A stretch of DNA of 64,000 nt from HGM12587 sp045128635 (GTDB taxonomy: Bacteria; Bacillota; Clostridia; Lachnospirales; Lachnospiraceae). Where the stretch lies: assembly GCA_045128635.1 (NCBI GenBank), contig JBGVRS010000052.1, positions 1 through 64,000 of the forward strand, read 5' to 3'. Below are positions 8,508 through 17,456 of this stretch, piece by piece. The first letter of the stretch is position 1. Every line of letters begins with the position of its first letter. The position numbers and the translations under genes are program-made. A model generated the notes under the pieces. That model did no database searches, was not told the origin of the DNA, and saw only the letters and a list, made by a program, of their open reading frames with translations.

Positions 8508-8738
8508 ATGAGATACAAAAAAAGCGTTCACAAATCATTTGCTATGATTTCGCAAGTAGGTATCAGCATGCTTGTTCCTATTTTTTTATGCTGTATGTTG
8601 GGATTGTTTCTGGAAAATAAGTTTGGCTGGCCACTCTTTATTCCACTTTTTATCCTTGGTGCTCTTGCGGGAATGCGAAATGTTTACGTATTGATTTCCG
8701 CAATCTATAAGGAGGATGAAAAAAAGAAGAATGAATAG
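8508..8738 (+). CDS. AtpZ/AtpI-family small membrane protein
   Basis: A 76-residue protein with two membrane helices (ISMLVPIFLCCMLGLFL and PLFIPLFILGALAGM). It matches the small AtpZ-like proteins that precede ATP synthase operons and are thought to help ion supply or c-ring assembly. Upstream in-frame ATGs at 8484 and 8490 are rejected because GAGAGGG (8494-8500) fits ATG 8508. It is the first gene of the atp operon, and its stop overlaps the next start. Confidence 0.75.
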   Translation: MRYKKSVHKSFAMISQVGISMLVPIFLCCMLGLFLENKFGWPLFIPLFILGALAGMRNVYVLISAIYKEDEKKKNE

Positions 8739-9228
8739 CTGGAAAAGAACTTTACTGGAACTTCTCACAGGGATTGTTCTTTCAGGGATTTTGTTCGAGT
8801 TGATTGGACTTATTTTTGTAAAGGACAAGCTCTTGCATTCCATTGGAATGCTCCTAGGCATACTCATAGCTTTAGCTATGGCAACCCACATGGCGTTTTC
8901 TTTGAACAGTGCCCTTGACTGGGATGAGGAACAAGCCAAGCGCTCTATATGGAAAAGCTACATGCTGCGATATGTGTCAGTAGCCATATGCATAGGGCTA
9001 ATCGCTTATTTTAGAATCGGAAATGTAATCTCTTGCTTTTTCGGGATTATGTCTTTGAAGGCAGCTGCATATTTACAGCCGCATCTTCACAGATTCAATA
9101 ATAAGTATATTTTAAAAATTGAAGAAGAAGGAGGGTGTGTAGATGGAATCATGGATGCCAATGGCGATGCCGAAGATGATTCTGGCGACTGGACAGAGTG
9201 TGGATTTTATGATTCATGGTCTGATTGA
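8731..9228 (+). CDS. AtpI-like ATP synthase accessory membrane protein
   Basis: About 165 residues with four predicted membrane helices (around 10-30, 37-56, 76-93 and 96-115), in the position of AtpI. It is recognised mainly by position and topology. ATG 8731 overlaps the previous stop by 8 nt; ATG 8716 abuts the Shine-Dalgarno site and is less likely. The C-terminal tail of about 29 acidic residues is read out of frame through the start of atpB, giving an unusually long 86-bp overlap. The tail may be dispensable. Confidence 0.6.
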   Translation: MNSWKRTLLELLTGIVLSGILFELIGLIFVKDKLLHSIGMLLGILIALAMATHMAFSLNSALDWDEEQAKRSIWKSYMLRYVSVAICIGLIAYFRIGNVISCFFGIMSLKAAAYLQPHLHRFNNKYILKIEEEGGCVDGIMDANGDAEDDSGDWTECGFYDSWSD

Positions 9229-9877
9229 GTTTGAACTGTTTGGACAGAAATTATGGATTACAACAACCCATGTCAGTCTCTTGATCGTTATGACATTGAT
9301 CATCGTTTTTGCACTGTTTGTCAGAGCAAAACTGAAAAGTCCGGATGAGACGCCGGGACTTTTACAGAGCGGTATCGAGATTGCCATTGAAATGTTGGAA
9401 AATATGGTTTCCGGTGTTATGGGTGCAGATGCAGCCGGTTTTGTAAATTACATTGGAAGCATTTTTGTCTTCATTTTAATCAGCAATATTTCTGGTCTCT
9501 TTGGTCTTAGACCACCAACAGCGGACTTTGGTGTAACGCTTCCATTAGGTCTTATGACATTTTGTATTATTCAATATCAGAATGTGAAATGTAATAAGGT
9601 TGGAGCATTTACCGGTCTTTTTGAGCCGTTGCCGTTCCTGTTCCCGATTAACTTGATTGGTGAAGTGGCGACACCGTTCTCATTAGGACTTCGTCTCTTT
9701 GGTAACGTTCTTTCAGGAACTGTTATCATGGCATTATTCTACGGTTTAGTGCCGGTATTATTAAAATTTGGTGTGGTTCCGGCAGTATTGCACGCATATT
9801 TCGACGTGTTCTCCGGATGTATCCAGACATACGTATTCTGTATGTTAACCATGACTTATGTAAAAGATAAGATGTAA
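9143..9877 (+). CDS. atpB: ATP synthase Fo subunit a
   Basis: A 244-residue stator subunit that forms the ion half-channels beside the c ring. It has several membrane helices. The helix carrying the essential arginine reads FSLGLRLFGNVLSG, as in other bacterial a subunits. The start is ATG 9143 with GGAGGG 7 nt upstream. The atpE gene follows after 23 nt. Confidence 0.95.
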   Translation: MESWMPMAMPKMILATGQSVDFMIHGLIEFELFGQKLWITTTHVSLLIVMTLIIVFALFVRAKLKSPDETPGLLQSGIEIAIEMLENMVSGVMGADAAGFVNYIGSIFVFILISNISGLFGLRPPTADFGVTLPLGLMTFCIIQYQNVKCNKVGAFTGLFEPLPFLFPINLIGEVATPFSLGLRLFGNVLSGTVIMALFYGLVPVLLKFGVVPAVLHAYFDVFSGCIQTYVFCMLTMTYVKDKM

Positions 9878-9900
9878 TTTAATTTCAGGAGGTAATTTTT

Positions 9901-10167
9901 ATGTCACAGATCACAAACGAAGGTTTAATTTTAGCATGCTCAGCAATCGGTGCTGGTTTAGCTTGTATCGCAGGTATCGGACCTGGTGTAGGTCAGGGTA
10001 TCGCAGCAGGTTTTGCTGCAAGTGCAGTAGGTAAAAATCCAGGTGCAAAATCTGATATTACATCTACAATGCTTCTTGGTCAGGCCGTAGCTGAAACAAC
10101 AGGTCTTTATGGTCTGTTAATTGCGTTCCTCTTACTCTTCGTAAGACCATTATTAGGTGCTTTATAA
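9901..10167 (+). CDS. atpE: ATP synthase Fo subunit c, Na+-type residues
   Basis: An 88-residue two-helix proteolipid forming the rotor ring. Helix 1 contains GIGPGVGQG (Gln32) and helix 2 contains GQAVAETTGLYG with Val63, Glu65, Thr66 and Tyr70. In Ilyobacter tartaricus the Na+ site is Gln32, Val63, Glu65, Ser66 and Tyr70, at the same numbering; Thr replacing Ser is seen in acetogen Na+ c subunits. The enzyme is therefore probably Na+-coupled (inference from family knowledge). GGAGG precedes the ATG. Confidence 0.96.
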   Translation: MSQITNEGLILACSAIGAGLACIAGIGPGVGQGIAAGFAASAVGKNPGAKSDITSTMLLGQAVAETTGLYGLLIAFLLLFVRPLLGAL

Positions 10168-10216
10168 GATTGACCCAAACTAATTTTGAGACAACGAATT
10201 GAGAGGAGGCGAGACC

Positions 10217-10732
10217 TTGGAGAGATTATTTGGACTTGACGCCCAGCTGATTTTTGAGCTTTGCTTAACAGCTCTGGCAGTATTTTGTCTCTTTATGGCT
10301 TTGTCTTATATCCTGTTTAATCCTGTTCGCGATATGTTAAAGAAACGTCAGCAGATGGTGCAGGAAACAAAGGATACAGCAAACAAAGAAAAAGAAGATG
10401 CCCTTGCGTTAAAAGCAGAATACGAAGCGAAGTTAAAAAATGCAGAAACTGAGGCTGAAGAAATCTTAAGTCAGGCCAGAAAACGTGCTCTGAAGAATGA
10501 AAGAGCCATTCTGGATCAGGCAAAGGAAGAGGCTGCCGGCATTATCGCAAATGCGAATGTACAGATTGAGCTTGAAAAGAAAAAAGCAATGGATGATCTG
10601 AAACAGGAAGTTGTAGCAATTGCAACGATGATGGCAGGCAAGGTAGTAGCTGCTTCTATTGATGAAAAACTTTCGAATCAGCTGATCGAGGATACTTTAA
10701 AAGAAATGGGTGATGACACATGGCGAAGCTAG
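10217..10732 (+). CDS. atpF: ATP synthase Fo subunit b
   Basis: A 171-residue peripheral stalk subunit with one N-terminal membrane helix (about 10-32) and then a long charged coiled coil (KKRQQMVQETKDTANKEKED onward). AGGAGG (10204-10209) points to TTG 10217 as the start; the upstream TTG at 10199 precedes that site and is excluded. The 3' end overlaps atpH by 13 bp. Confidence 0.93.
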   Translation: MERLFGLDAQLIFELCLTALAVFCLFMALSYILFNPVRDMLKKRQQMVQETKDTANKEKEDALALKAEYEAKLKNAETEAEEILSQARKRALKNERAILDQAKEEAAGIIANANVQIELEKKKAMDDLKQEVVAIATMMAGKVVAASIDEKLSNQLIEDTLKEMGDDTWRS

Positions 10733-11268
10733 TATCCAAAACATATGGAGATGCTTTGTTTGAACTTAGCTTGGAAGAAAAGAAAGAAGATTTACTTTTT
10801 GAAGAAGCAAAGACATTTTTAGAAGTCATCCAAAAAGATGATGAACTTGTAAAGTTCATGAAGCATCCGAAAATCGTAAAAGAAGATAAAATTAAAACAG
10901 GAAAAAATATTTTTGACAAACATTTTTCAAAAGAATTTGCAGGATTTTTGTTAGTTCTTGTTCAGAAAGATCGTTTTTCAGAAGTTGAAAAAACGCTGGA
11001 ATATTTCATCGGACGCATGAAGGAATACAAAAAGATCGGTGTTGCGTTTGTTTCCACAGCCACAGCTTTAAGCGACGTTCAGAAAGAAAAGGTAGAAAAA
11101 CGTCTTCTTGAAACTACTGACTTTGAAACATTTGAGATGAATTATACAGTTGATGAATCCTTACTTGGCGGCATGGTAATCCGCATCGGTGGCCGCGTCG
11201 TAGATACAAGTATTAAAAATAAGCTGAGAGAATTATCAAAGCAGCTATCCGCACTGCAGGTAGGCTAA
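10720..11268 (+). CDS. atpH: ATP synthase F1 subunit delta
   Basis: A 182-residue stalk subunit linking F1 to subunit b. The N-terminal helical domain starts AKLVSKTYGDALFELS, and the C-terminal part has the conserved DESLLGGMVIRIGGRVVDTS. It is translationally coupled to atpF through a 13-bp overlap; the Shine-Dalgarno site is weak. Confidence 0.94.
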   Translation: MAKLVSKTYGDALFELSLEEKKEDLLFEEAKTFLEVIQKDDELVKFMKHPKIVKEDKIKTGKNIFDKHFSKEFAGFLLVLVQKDRFSEVEKTLEYFIGRMKEYKKIGVAFVSTATALSDVQKEKVEKRLLETTDFETFEMNYTVDESLLGGMVIRIGGRVVDTSIKNKLRELSKQLSALQVG

Positions 11269-11306
11269 CCTTAGGTGCAGGCTTAAGAAAGAAGGTGTAA
11301 GTTTCT

Positions 11307-12809
11307 ATGAATTTAAGACCGGAAGAAATCAGCTCCGTAATTAAAGAACAGATAAAACAGTACGCCGGACAAATGGAAGTATCAGATGTTGGTACCGTTA
11401 TTCAGGTAGCAGATGGTATCGCTCGTGTACACGGGCTTGAAAAAGCGATGCAGGGTGAACTTTTAGAGTTCCCGGGCGAAGTATACGGCATGGTGCTCAA
11501 CCTGGAAGAAGACAACGTTGGTGCCGTTTTGTTAGGTGATCAGAAAAATATTAATGAAGGTGATACAGTAAAAACAACAGGACGAGTTGTAGAAGTCCCG
11601 GTTGGTGACTGTATGTTAGGACGTGTTGTAAATGCTCTTGGACAGCCAATCGATGGAAAAGGACCAATCCATACGGATAAGTTCCGTCCAATCGAGCGAG
11701 TTGCTCCTGGTGTTATCACACGTAAATCCGTAGACACTCCGCTTCAGACTGGTATCAAAGCGATTGACTCCATGGTTCCAATCGGAAGAGGTCAGCGAGA
11801 ATTAATTATCGGTGACAGACAGACCGGTAAAACAGCCATTGCCATTGATACAATTATCAATCAAAAAGGTAAAGGCGTGAAATGTATTTATGTTGCAATC
11901 GGACAGAAGGCTTCCACAGTTGCAACAATCGTTAAGAAATTAGAAGAATATGATGCATTTGCTTATACAACAGTTGTTGCTTCAACTGCAAGTGAATTAG
12001 CACCATTACAGTATATTGCACCATACGCAGGATGTGCCATTGGTGAAGAATGGATGGAAAACGGAGACGATGTTCTGATTGTTTACGATGACTTATCCAA
12101 ACACGCAACAGCTTATCGTACACTGGCTCTGCTCTTAAAGAGACCACCAGGACGTGAAGCTTACCCGGGTGACGTTTTCTACCTGCATTCAAGATTGCTT
12201 GAACGTGCAGCAAAATTAAACGATGAACTTGGCGGCGGTTCTTTAACAGCCCTTCCAATCATTGAAACACAGGCTGGCGACGTATCCGCTTATATTCCTA
12301 CAAACGTTATTTCTATCACAGATGGTCAGATTTACCTTGAAACAGAAATGTTCAACGCTGGTTTCCGTCCGGCGGTAAATGCAGGTCTTTCCGTATCACG
12401 AGTTGGTGGTGCTGCTCAGATCAAAGCTATGAAAAAGATTGCAGCTCCTATCCGAGTAGAGCTTGCACAGTATCGTGAACTTGCAGCGTTTGCACAGTTT
12501 GGTTCAGAACTGGATGCTGATACAAAACAGAAACTTGATCAGGGTGAAAGAATCAAAGAAGTATTAAAACAGGATCAGTATCAGCCAATGCCTGTAGAAG
12601 ATCAGATTATTATGATCTATACAGTTACAAGAAAATATCTTCTTGATGTACCTGTAAAACGAGTTCAGGAATTTGAAAAAGGATTCTTAGAATTTGTAAA
12701 AACACAGTATGCAGACATTCCGGAAAGCATTCGTGAAACAAAGGTAATGTCTGATGAATGTGAAGCTCGTTTAGTAGAAGCAATCGAAAACTTTAAGAAG
12801 AACTTTTAA
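11307..12809 (+). CDS. atpA: ATP synthase F1 subunit alpha
   Basis: A 500-residue non-catalytic nucleotide-binding subunit of normal length. The Walker A is GDRQTGKTA near residue 170. Other family blocks are GVITRKSVDTPLQTG, IPTNVISITDGQI and RPAVNAGLSVSRVGG. AAGGTG lies upstream of the ATG. It is followed by atpG after 34 nt. Confidence 0.97.
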   Translation: MNLRPEEISSVIKEQIKQYAGQMEVSDVGTVIQVADGIARVHGLEKAMQGELLEFPGEVYGMVLNLEEDNVGAVLLGDQKNINEGDTVKTTGRVVEVPVGDCMLGRVVNALGQPIDGKGPIHTDKFRPIERVAPGVITRKSVDTPLQTGIKAIDSMVPIGRGQRELIIGDRQTGKTAIAIDTIINQKGKGVKCIYVAIGQKASTVATIVKKLEEYDAFAYTTVVASTASELAPLQYIAPYAGCAIGEEWMENGDDVLIVYDDLSKHATAYRTLALLLKRPPGREAYPGDVFYLHSRLLERAAKLNDELGGGSLTALPIIETQAGDVSAYIPTNVISITDGQIYLETEMFNAGFRPAVNAGLSVSRVGGAAQIKAMKKIAAPIRVELAQYRELAAFAQFGSELDADTKQKLDQGERIKEVLKQDQYQPMPVEDQIIMIYTVTRKYLLDVPVKRVQEFEKGFLEFVKTQYADIPESIRETKVMSDECEARLVEAIENFKKNF

Positions 12810-12843
12810 GCGATTTGCATAGAAAGAAAGGTGACTATTGATT

Positions 12844-13704
12844 ATGGCGTCAATGAGAGAAATTAAACGTCGTAAAGCCAGTATTGCCAGCACTCAGCAG
12901 ATTACCAAAGCGATGAAGCTTGTTTCTACGGTAAAACTGCAGAGAGCAAAGAGCAAAGCTGAAGCGACGAAACCGTATTTCGATTGCATGTATGACACCG
13001 TTGCCACAATGCTTTCTAAATCAGGAAATGTAGATCATCCGTATTTAAAATCCGGAGCATCTTCTAAAAAGGCAGTGATTACCATTACTTCCAACAGAGG
13101 GCTTGCAGGAGGATATAACAACAATATCGTGAAGCTTATCACAGGTGATGAAGCCTTTGACAAAGAAAACACAGAAATCTATGCCCTTGGTAAAAAGGGA
13201 CGTGATTCTCTTGCGTTAAAAGGCTATACGGTTGCTTCTGATCTATCTGAAGTTATGAACGGACCAATCTACGCTGATGCGAAGGAGCTTAGCGAAGAGC
13301 TTCTGGCAAAATTTGAAAAAGGTGAAATTGGTGAGATTTATCTTGCCTACACTGTATTTAAAAATACCGTAACTCATATTCCGACCATGTTAAAGCTTCT
13401 GCCGGTGGAAATCGAAACCAAAGATACGGCAGAGGGCGGAGACAACATCCCAATGAACTATGAACCGGATGAGGAAGAAGCATTGGGCATGATTATTCCG
13501 AAATACATCACAAGCCTGATTTATGGGGCGATGATGGAAGCGGTTGCCAGTGAAAACGGTGCCAGAATGCAGGCAATGGATTCAGCAACAAGCAACGCTG
13601 AAGAAATGATTCAGAAATTAGAATTAGATTACAACAGAGCACGTCAGGGCTCTATTACACAGGAACTGACAGAAATTATTGCCGGAGCACAGGCTATCAG
13701 CTAG
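12844..13704 (+). CDS. atpG: ATP synthase F1 subunit gamma
   Basis: A 286-residue central rotor shaft. The conserved N-terminal helix (MREIKRRKASIASTQQITKAMKLV) and C-terminal helix (LDYNRARQGSITQELTEI) that pair inside F1 are both present. The start is ATG 12844, preceded by AAAGGTG; the TTG at 12838 is too close to that site. Confidence 0.95.
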   Translation: MASMREIKRRKASIASTQQITKAMKLVSTVKLQRAKSKAEATKPYFDCMYDTVATMLSKSGNVDHPYLKSGASSKKAVITITSNRGLAGGYNNNIVKLITGDEAFDKENTEIYALGKKGRDSLALKGYTVASDLSEVMNGPIYADAKELSEELLAKFEKGEIGEIYLAYTVFKNTVTHIPTMLKLLPVEIETKDTAEGGDNIPMNYEPDEEEALGMIIPKYITSLIYGAMMEAVASENGARMQAMDSATSNAEEMIQKLELDYNRARQGSITQELTEIIAGAQAIS

Positions 13705-13736
13705 TGATAAACGGCTTAAACCAAAGGAGTGAAACA

Positions 13737-15128
13737 ATGGCAGAAAAAAATATTGGAAAAATCACTCAGATCATCAGTGCGGTACTGGATATTAAATTTG
13801 CAGGAAAGCTTCCTGAAATCTACGAAGCAATCGAAATTCCATTAGAAGATGGCGGAAAGCTTGTAGTAGAAGTATCCCAGCATCTTGGTGATGATACTGT
13901 AAGATGTATTGCCATGGGTCCTACCGACGGATTGGTACGAGGAATGGAAGCTGTAGCTACAGGAGCTCCAATTACAGTACCGGTTGGTGAAAATACATTA
14001 GGACGTATTTTTAATGTATTAGGCGACCCAATCGACAATAAACCGGCACCGGATTGCGAACAGCATTTCCCAATCCACAGAAAAGCGCCGGCATTCGAAG
14101 AACAGTCTACTTCTACAGAAGTATTAGAAACAGGTATCAAAGTCGTTGACCTTCTCTGCCCATATCAGAAGGGTGGTAAGATCGGTCTCTTCGGTGGTGC
14201 CGGTGTAGGTAAGACTGTATTAATCCAGGAATTAATTCATAACATTGCGACAGAGCATGGTGGATATTCCGTATTTACAGGTGTAGGGGAACGTACACGT
14301 GAAGGTAATGACCTCTACCACGAAATGACAGACACAGGTGTTATCAACAAAACTACCATGGTATTCGGTCAGATGAACGAGCCGCCTGGAGCACGTATGC
14401 GTGTAGGTTTAACAGGTCTTACCATGGCAGAATATTTCCGTGATAAAGGTGGAAAGGACGTACTTCTTTTCATCGATAACATTTTCCGTTTTACACAGGC
14501 AGGTTCTGAAGTATCTGCGCTGCTTGGTCGTATGCCATCAGCGGTAGGCTACCAGCCAACACTTCAGACAGAAATGGGTGCATTACAGGAACGTATTACT
14601 TCTACAAAGAATGGTTCCATTACTTCTGTACAGGCCGTATACGTACCAGCCGATGACTTAACTGACCCGGCTCCTGCAACAACATTCGCCCATCTGGATG
14701 CAACAACTGTATTATCACGTTCTATCGTAGAACTTGGTATCTACCCGGCGGTAGATCCACTGGAATCTACATCCCGTATCCTTGATCCAAAGATTGTTGG
14801 AGAAGAACATTACTCAGTTGCCCGTGGTGTACAGGAAATTCTTCAGAGATACAAAGAATTACAGGATATTATCGCAATTCTTGGTATGGATGAATTATCT
14901 GAAGAAGAAAAACTCATTGTATCCCGTGCAAGAAAAGTTCAGAGATTCTTATCTCAGCCATTCTCAGTAGCAGGACAGTTTACAGGTCTGGAAGGACGTT
15001 ATGTTCCATTGGAAGAAACAATCCAGGGCTTCAAGGAAATCCTTGAAGGTAAACATGACAGCATTCCGGAAGGTCATTTCTTAAATGCAGGAAGTATTGA
15101 TGACGTAGTGGCTCGCGTTAAAAAATAA
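13737..15128 (+). CDS. atpD: ATP synthase F1 subunit beta
   Basis: A 463-residue catalytic subunit. The P-loop is GGAGVGKTVL, with GERTREGNDLYHEM containing the catalytic Glu and the DELSEEEK motif near the C terminus. AAAGGAG precedes ATG 13737. The in-frame GTG at 13704 overlaps the atpG stop and has no ribosome site, so it is rejected. Confidence 0.97.
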   Translation: MAEKNIGKITQIISAVLDIKFAGKLPEIYEAIEIPLEDGGKLVVEVSQHLGDDTVRCIAMGPTDGLVRGMEAVATGAPITVPVGENTLGRIFNVLGDPIDNKPAPDCEQHFPIHRKAPAFEEQSTSTEVLETGIKVVDLLCPYQKGGKIGLFGGAGVGKTVLIQELIHNIATEHGGYSVFTGVGERTREGNDLYHEMTDTGVINKTTMVFGQMNEPPGARMRVGLTGLTMAEYFRDKGGKDVLLFIDNIFRFTQAGSEVSALLGRMPSAVGYQPTLQTEMGALQERITSTKNGSITSVQAVYVPADDLTDPAPATTFAHLDATTVLSRSIVELGIYPAVDPLESTSRILDPKIVGEEHYSVARGVQEILQRYKELQDIIAILGMDELSEEEKLIVSRARKVQRFLSQPFSVAGQFTGLEGRYVPLEETIQGFKEILEGKHDSIPEGHFLNAGSIDDVVARVKK

Positions 15129-15141
15129 GAGGTGAGCGAAT

Positions 15142-15558
15142 ATGGCAGAAACAAACGCATTTAAACTGAAAGTTATTTCTCCGGACAGAATTTTCTATGA
15201 AGGAGAAGCAATCATGCTGGAACTTAACACCATCGACGGAGAAGTGGGTATTTATAAGAACCACGTTCCTATGACCTATATTATTGCCCCAGGTGTTATG
15301 ACAATTACTGAGTCGGAAGATTCTAAAAAAGAAGCTGCACTTCACTCAGGATTTATTCAGATTCTTCAGGAAGAGATTACAATTCTTGCAGAAATCGTAG
15401 AATGGCCGGACGAAATCGATGAAAATCGTGCGAAAGAAGCACAGCTGAGAGCAGAACGCCGACTGGCAACCAAAGATCCTAACATCAATGTACAGAGAGC
15501 AGAGATGGCGCTGCACCGTGCACTGACACGTCAGGAAGTAAAACAGAATAAGAGATAA
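15142..15558 (+). CDS. atpC: ATP synthase F1 subunit epsilon
   Basis: A 138-residue regulatory subunit. It has an N-terminal beta sandwich (FKLKVISPDRIFYEGEA, DGEVGIYKNHVPM) and a C-terminal two-helix part (RAEMALHRALTRQE). GAGGTG lies before the ATG. It is the last gene of the operon, 8 nt before the terminator hairpin. Confidence 0.94.
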   Translation: MAETNAFKLKVISPDRIFYEGEAIMLELNTIDGEVGIYKNHVPMTYIIAPGVMTITESEDSKKEAALHSGFIQILQEEITILAEIVEWPDEIDENRAKEAQLRAERRLATKDPNINVQRAEMALHRALTRQEVKQNKR

Positions 15559-15566
15559 TATGAATG

Positions 15567-15591
15567 CCCTCGCGAATGCGGGGGTGTTTTT
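15567..15591 (+). terminator. Intrinsic terminator of the atp operon
   Basis: Stem CCCTCGC (15567-15573) with GCGGGGG (15578-15584), a GAAT loop, then TGTTTTT. Confidence 0.8.
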
Positions 15592-15649
15592 CGACAGCAC
15601 ATTTCCTGAAAATATACATATAGTAGTAAAAAAGGAAAATGGGAAGCGT

Positions 15650-16030
15650 ATGTATTATCAAAAAATATATCTGCCCTTTGATGGGATGTACCCGGAAAAA
15701 GAATCCGGGATGTTTTATTTTCCGAGAAATCATGAAGAGCATGAAAGAGATAAAAAAAGAATCTATAACATGTATCCGGAAGCTGCGAAACGCCTTGCGC
15801 CGTATGTGGAAGAAATGTGTGATCGGTTGGAATATGAAGGTGGAATTCTTTATGATGAATATCCGGATCAATTAAGATTACGTCTTGCATGTCGAGAAAT
15901 CTGCAAACAAGTCCAAAAAGAAAATGATGCAGAAGATGTACTCATGGATATTTGCCAGATTTTGCTTTATCATGAAATGTATTTGAGGCGCTGCAAGAGA
16001 CGAGAACGCAGAAACAGAAAATTTTTCTAA
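15650..16030 (+). CDS. Conserved hypothetical protein (126 aa)
   Basis: I recognise no named function. It is a small, highly charged soluble protein with a helical middle (YPEAAKRLAPYVEEMCDRLEYEG, then ILYDEYPDQLRLRLACREI) and a basic tail RRCKRRERRNRKFF. Small proteins with an EEMCDRLEYEG-like block occur, as I recall, in many Lachnospiraceae. The start is ATG 15650 with GGGAAG/AAAGGAA upstream. The longer reading frame from 15560 would run through the atp terminator and is rejected. It is monocistronic, between two terminators. Confidence 0.7.
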   Translation: MYYQKIYLPFDGMYPEKESGMFYFPRNHEEHERDKKRIYNMYPEAAKRLAPYVEEMCDRLEYEGGILYDEYPDQLRLRLACREICKQVQKENDAEDVLMDICQILLYHEMYLRRCKRRERRNRKFF

Positions 16031-16034
16031 AAAT

Positions 16035-16062
16035 GGGCTGACCTTTAAAAAAAGGTCAGCCC
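16035..16062. terminator. Bidirectional terminator between convergent genes
   Basis: Perfect 11-bp stem GGGCTGACCTT (16035-16045) / AAGGTCAGCCC (16052-16062). The minus-strand product ends in CATTTTT, so it serves the MATE gene best, and probably also the plus-strand gene before it. Confidence 0.8.
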
Positions 16063-16072
16063 ATAAATTTTG

Positions 16073-17413
16073 TCAGTTTTTCTTTTTGAAGCGATTTAGA
16101 TATACCATAAAACCAAGGCAGAGGATAATCTGTACCATCGATGAAAGTGGGGTACCAAGTCCTATACGGAATAAGGATGCGTTAGGTACTTTGCTCATAA
16201 GCAGCACGTATGGAGCTCTGACGCAGAAAGCGCCTACAAGTCCCTGAACCATGACAAAGAAGGTGTTTCCACATCCATTGTAATAACCAATACAGCAGAA
16301 TAACACTGCAGTCAGTAAACAGTCGATGGCATAAGCTTTCAAGTAATCATGTCCCTGTAAGATAACTGCGGTCTCCTTGGTGAAAATACCTGCCAGCAAA
16401 TCCCCTCGGAAGAAGGAAAAGGAACCGATGACAAGACCTACAAGGAAGGATGTCAAAATGCCGTATTTTAAAGCTTTTAAAGCACGGTCTTTTTTGCCGG
16501 CACCGATATTCTGAGCTACAAATGCGGACATGGCCTGTGAAAAGGCAGATGGTACCAGCATGATAAATGCACAGACTTTTTCGGCAACCCCGACACCTGC
16601 CGATGCAACCACATCAATGGAGTTTACAACTGTCAGGATGACCAGGAAGGAAATTCCAACCAGAAGATCCTGCAATGCAATTGGTGTTCCAAGACGAAGT
16701 TCCCGTAAAATGATTTTGGGATAGAAACGAATAAACTCTTTTTTGAAAGTAAAAGGTAAAGGCTTTTTACGGATGATCAGGACGGAGACGATTACGCTGA
16801 CCGCCTGTGCAATGACAGTTGCCAGTGCAGCACCTTTGGCGCCCATGCCAAATCCTGCGACGAAGAGTAAATCTCCGACAATATTACAAATGCATGCAAT
16901 AAATACAGTTAGTAAAGGTGTTTTTGAGTCACCGATTCCTCTAAAAATTGCTCCCAATAAATTATAAAGACAGATAAAAAGCATTCCATAACCACATACT
17001 GTAATATAATCGCAGGTCTGTGTAAATGCTTCTGCCGGAGCATGAAGAAGTTCTGCTAAATTCCCTGTAAAAATCACAAGAAAGGCGGACATCAGAATTC
17101 CTAAAATAATGAATAATAGGATTCCGGTTCCGATGGCTTTTCCTGCTTCTTCAAGTTTTTTCTCTCCAATTTTCTGCCCAACAAAAACTGTAATCCCCAT
17201 AGATAATCCTGTAATCACGGTTGTAACTGTATGGGTCAACTGACTTCCGGTAGAAACGCCGGAGATATCTGCAGTTTCTGCAAATTGTCCAACAACCAGC
17301 AAGTCTACACCACCGTATAGTGATTGCAGAAACATGGCTGCCAGTACCGGAATTGCAAATTTAATCAGCGAACCAAGTACACTTCCGGTTGTAAAATCTT
17401 TTGTTTTTTCCAT
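16073..17413 (-). CDS. MATE-family efflux transporter
   Basis: A 446-residue membrane protein of normal length for MATE multidrug or metabolite/cation antiporters, with about 12 hydrophobic helices. The family N terminus FTTGSVLGSLIKFAIPVLAA and the DLLVVGQFAETADISGVSTG block are present. I start at ATG 17413, where family homology begins; a longer in-frame start at 17479 overlaps the upstream HD gene. The substrate cannot be read from the sequence. It is likely cotranscribed after the HD gene. Confidence 0.85.
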   Translation of the reverse strand: MEKTKDFTTGSVLGSLIKFAIPVLAAMFLQSLYGGVDLLVVGQFAETADISGVSTGSQLTHTVTTVITGLSMGITVFVGQKIGEKKLEEAGKAIGTGILLFIILGILMSAFLVIFTGNLAELLHAPAEAFTQTCDYITVCGYGMLFICLYNLLGAIFRGIGDSKTPLLTVFIACICNIVGDLLFVAGFGMGAKGAALATVIAQAVSVIVSVLIIRKKPLPFTFKKEFIRFYPKIILRELRLGTPIALQDLLVGISFLVILTVVNSIDVVASAGVGVAEKVCAFIMLVPSAFSQAMSAFVAQNIGAGKKDRALKALKYGILTSFLVGLVIGSFSFFRGDLLAGIFTKETAVILQGHDYLKAYAIDCLLTAVLFCCIGYYNGCGNTFFVMVQGLVGAFCVRAPYVLLMSKVPNASLFRIGLGTPLSSMVQIILCLGFMVYLNRFKKKN

Positions 17414-17456
17414 GATATAATCTTTCTTTCTCCTGCTGTAATATTTTTGATAAAAG

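Noticed and set aside
15560..15649. N-terminal extension of the hypothetical gene at 15650
   Set aside because: The extra 30 codons cross the atp terminator hairpin and have no ribosome site.
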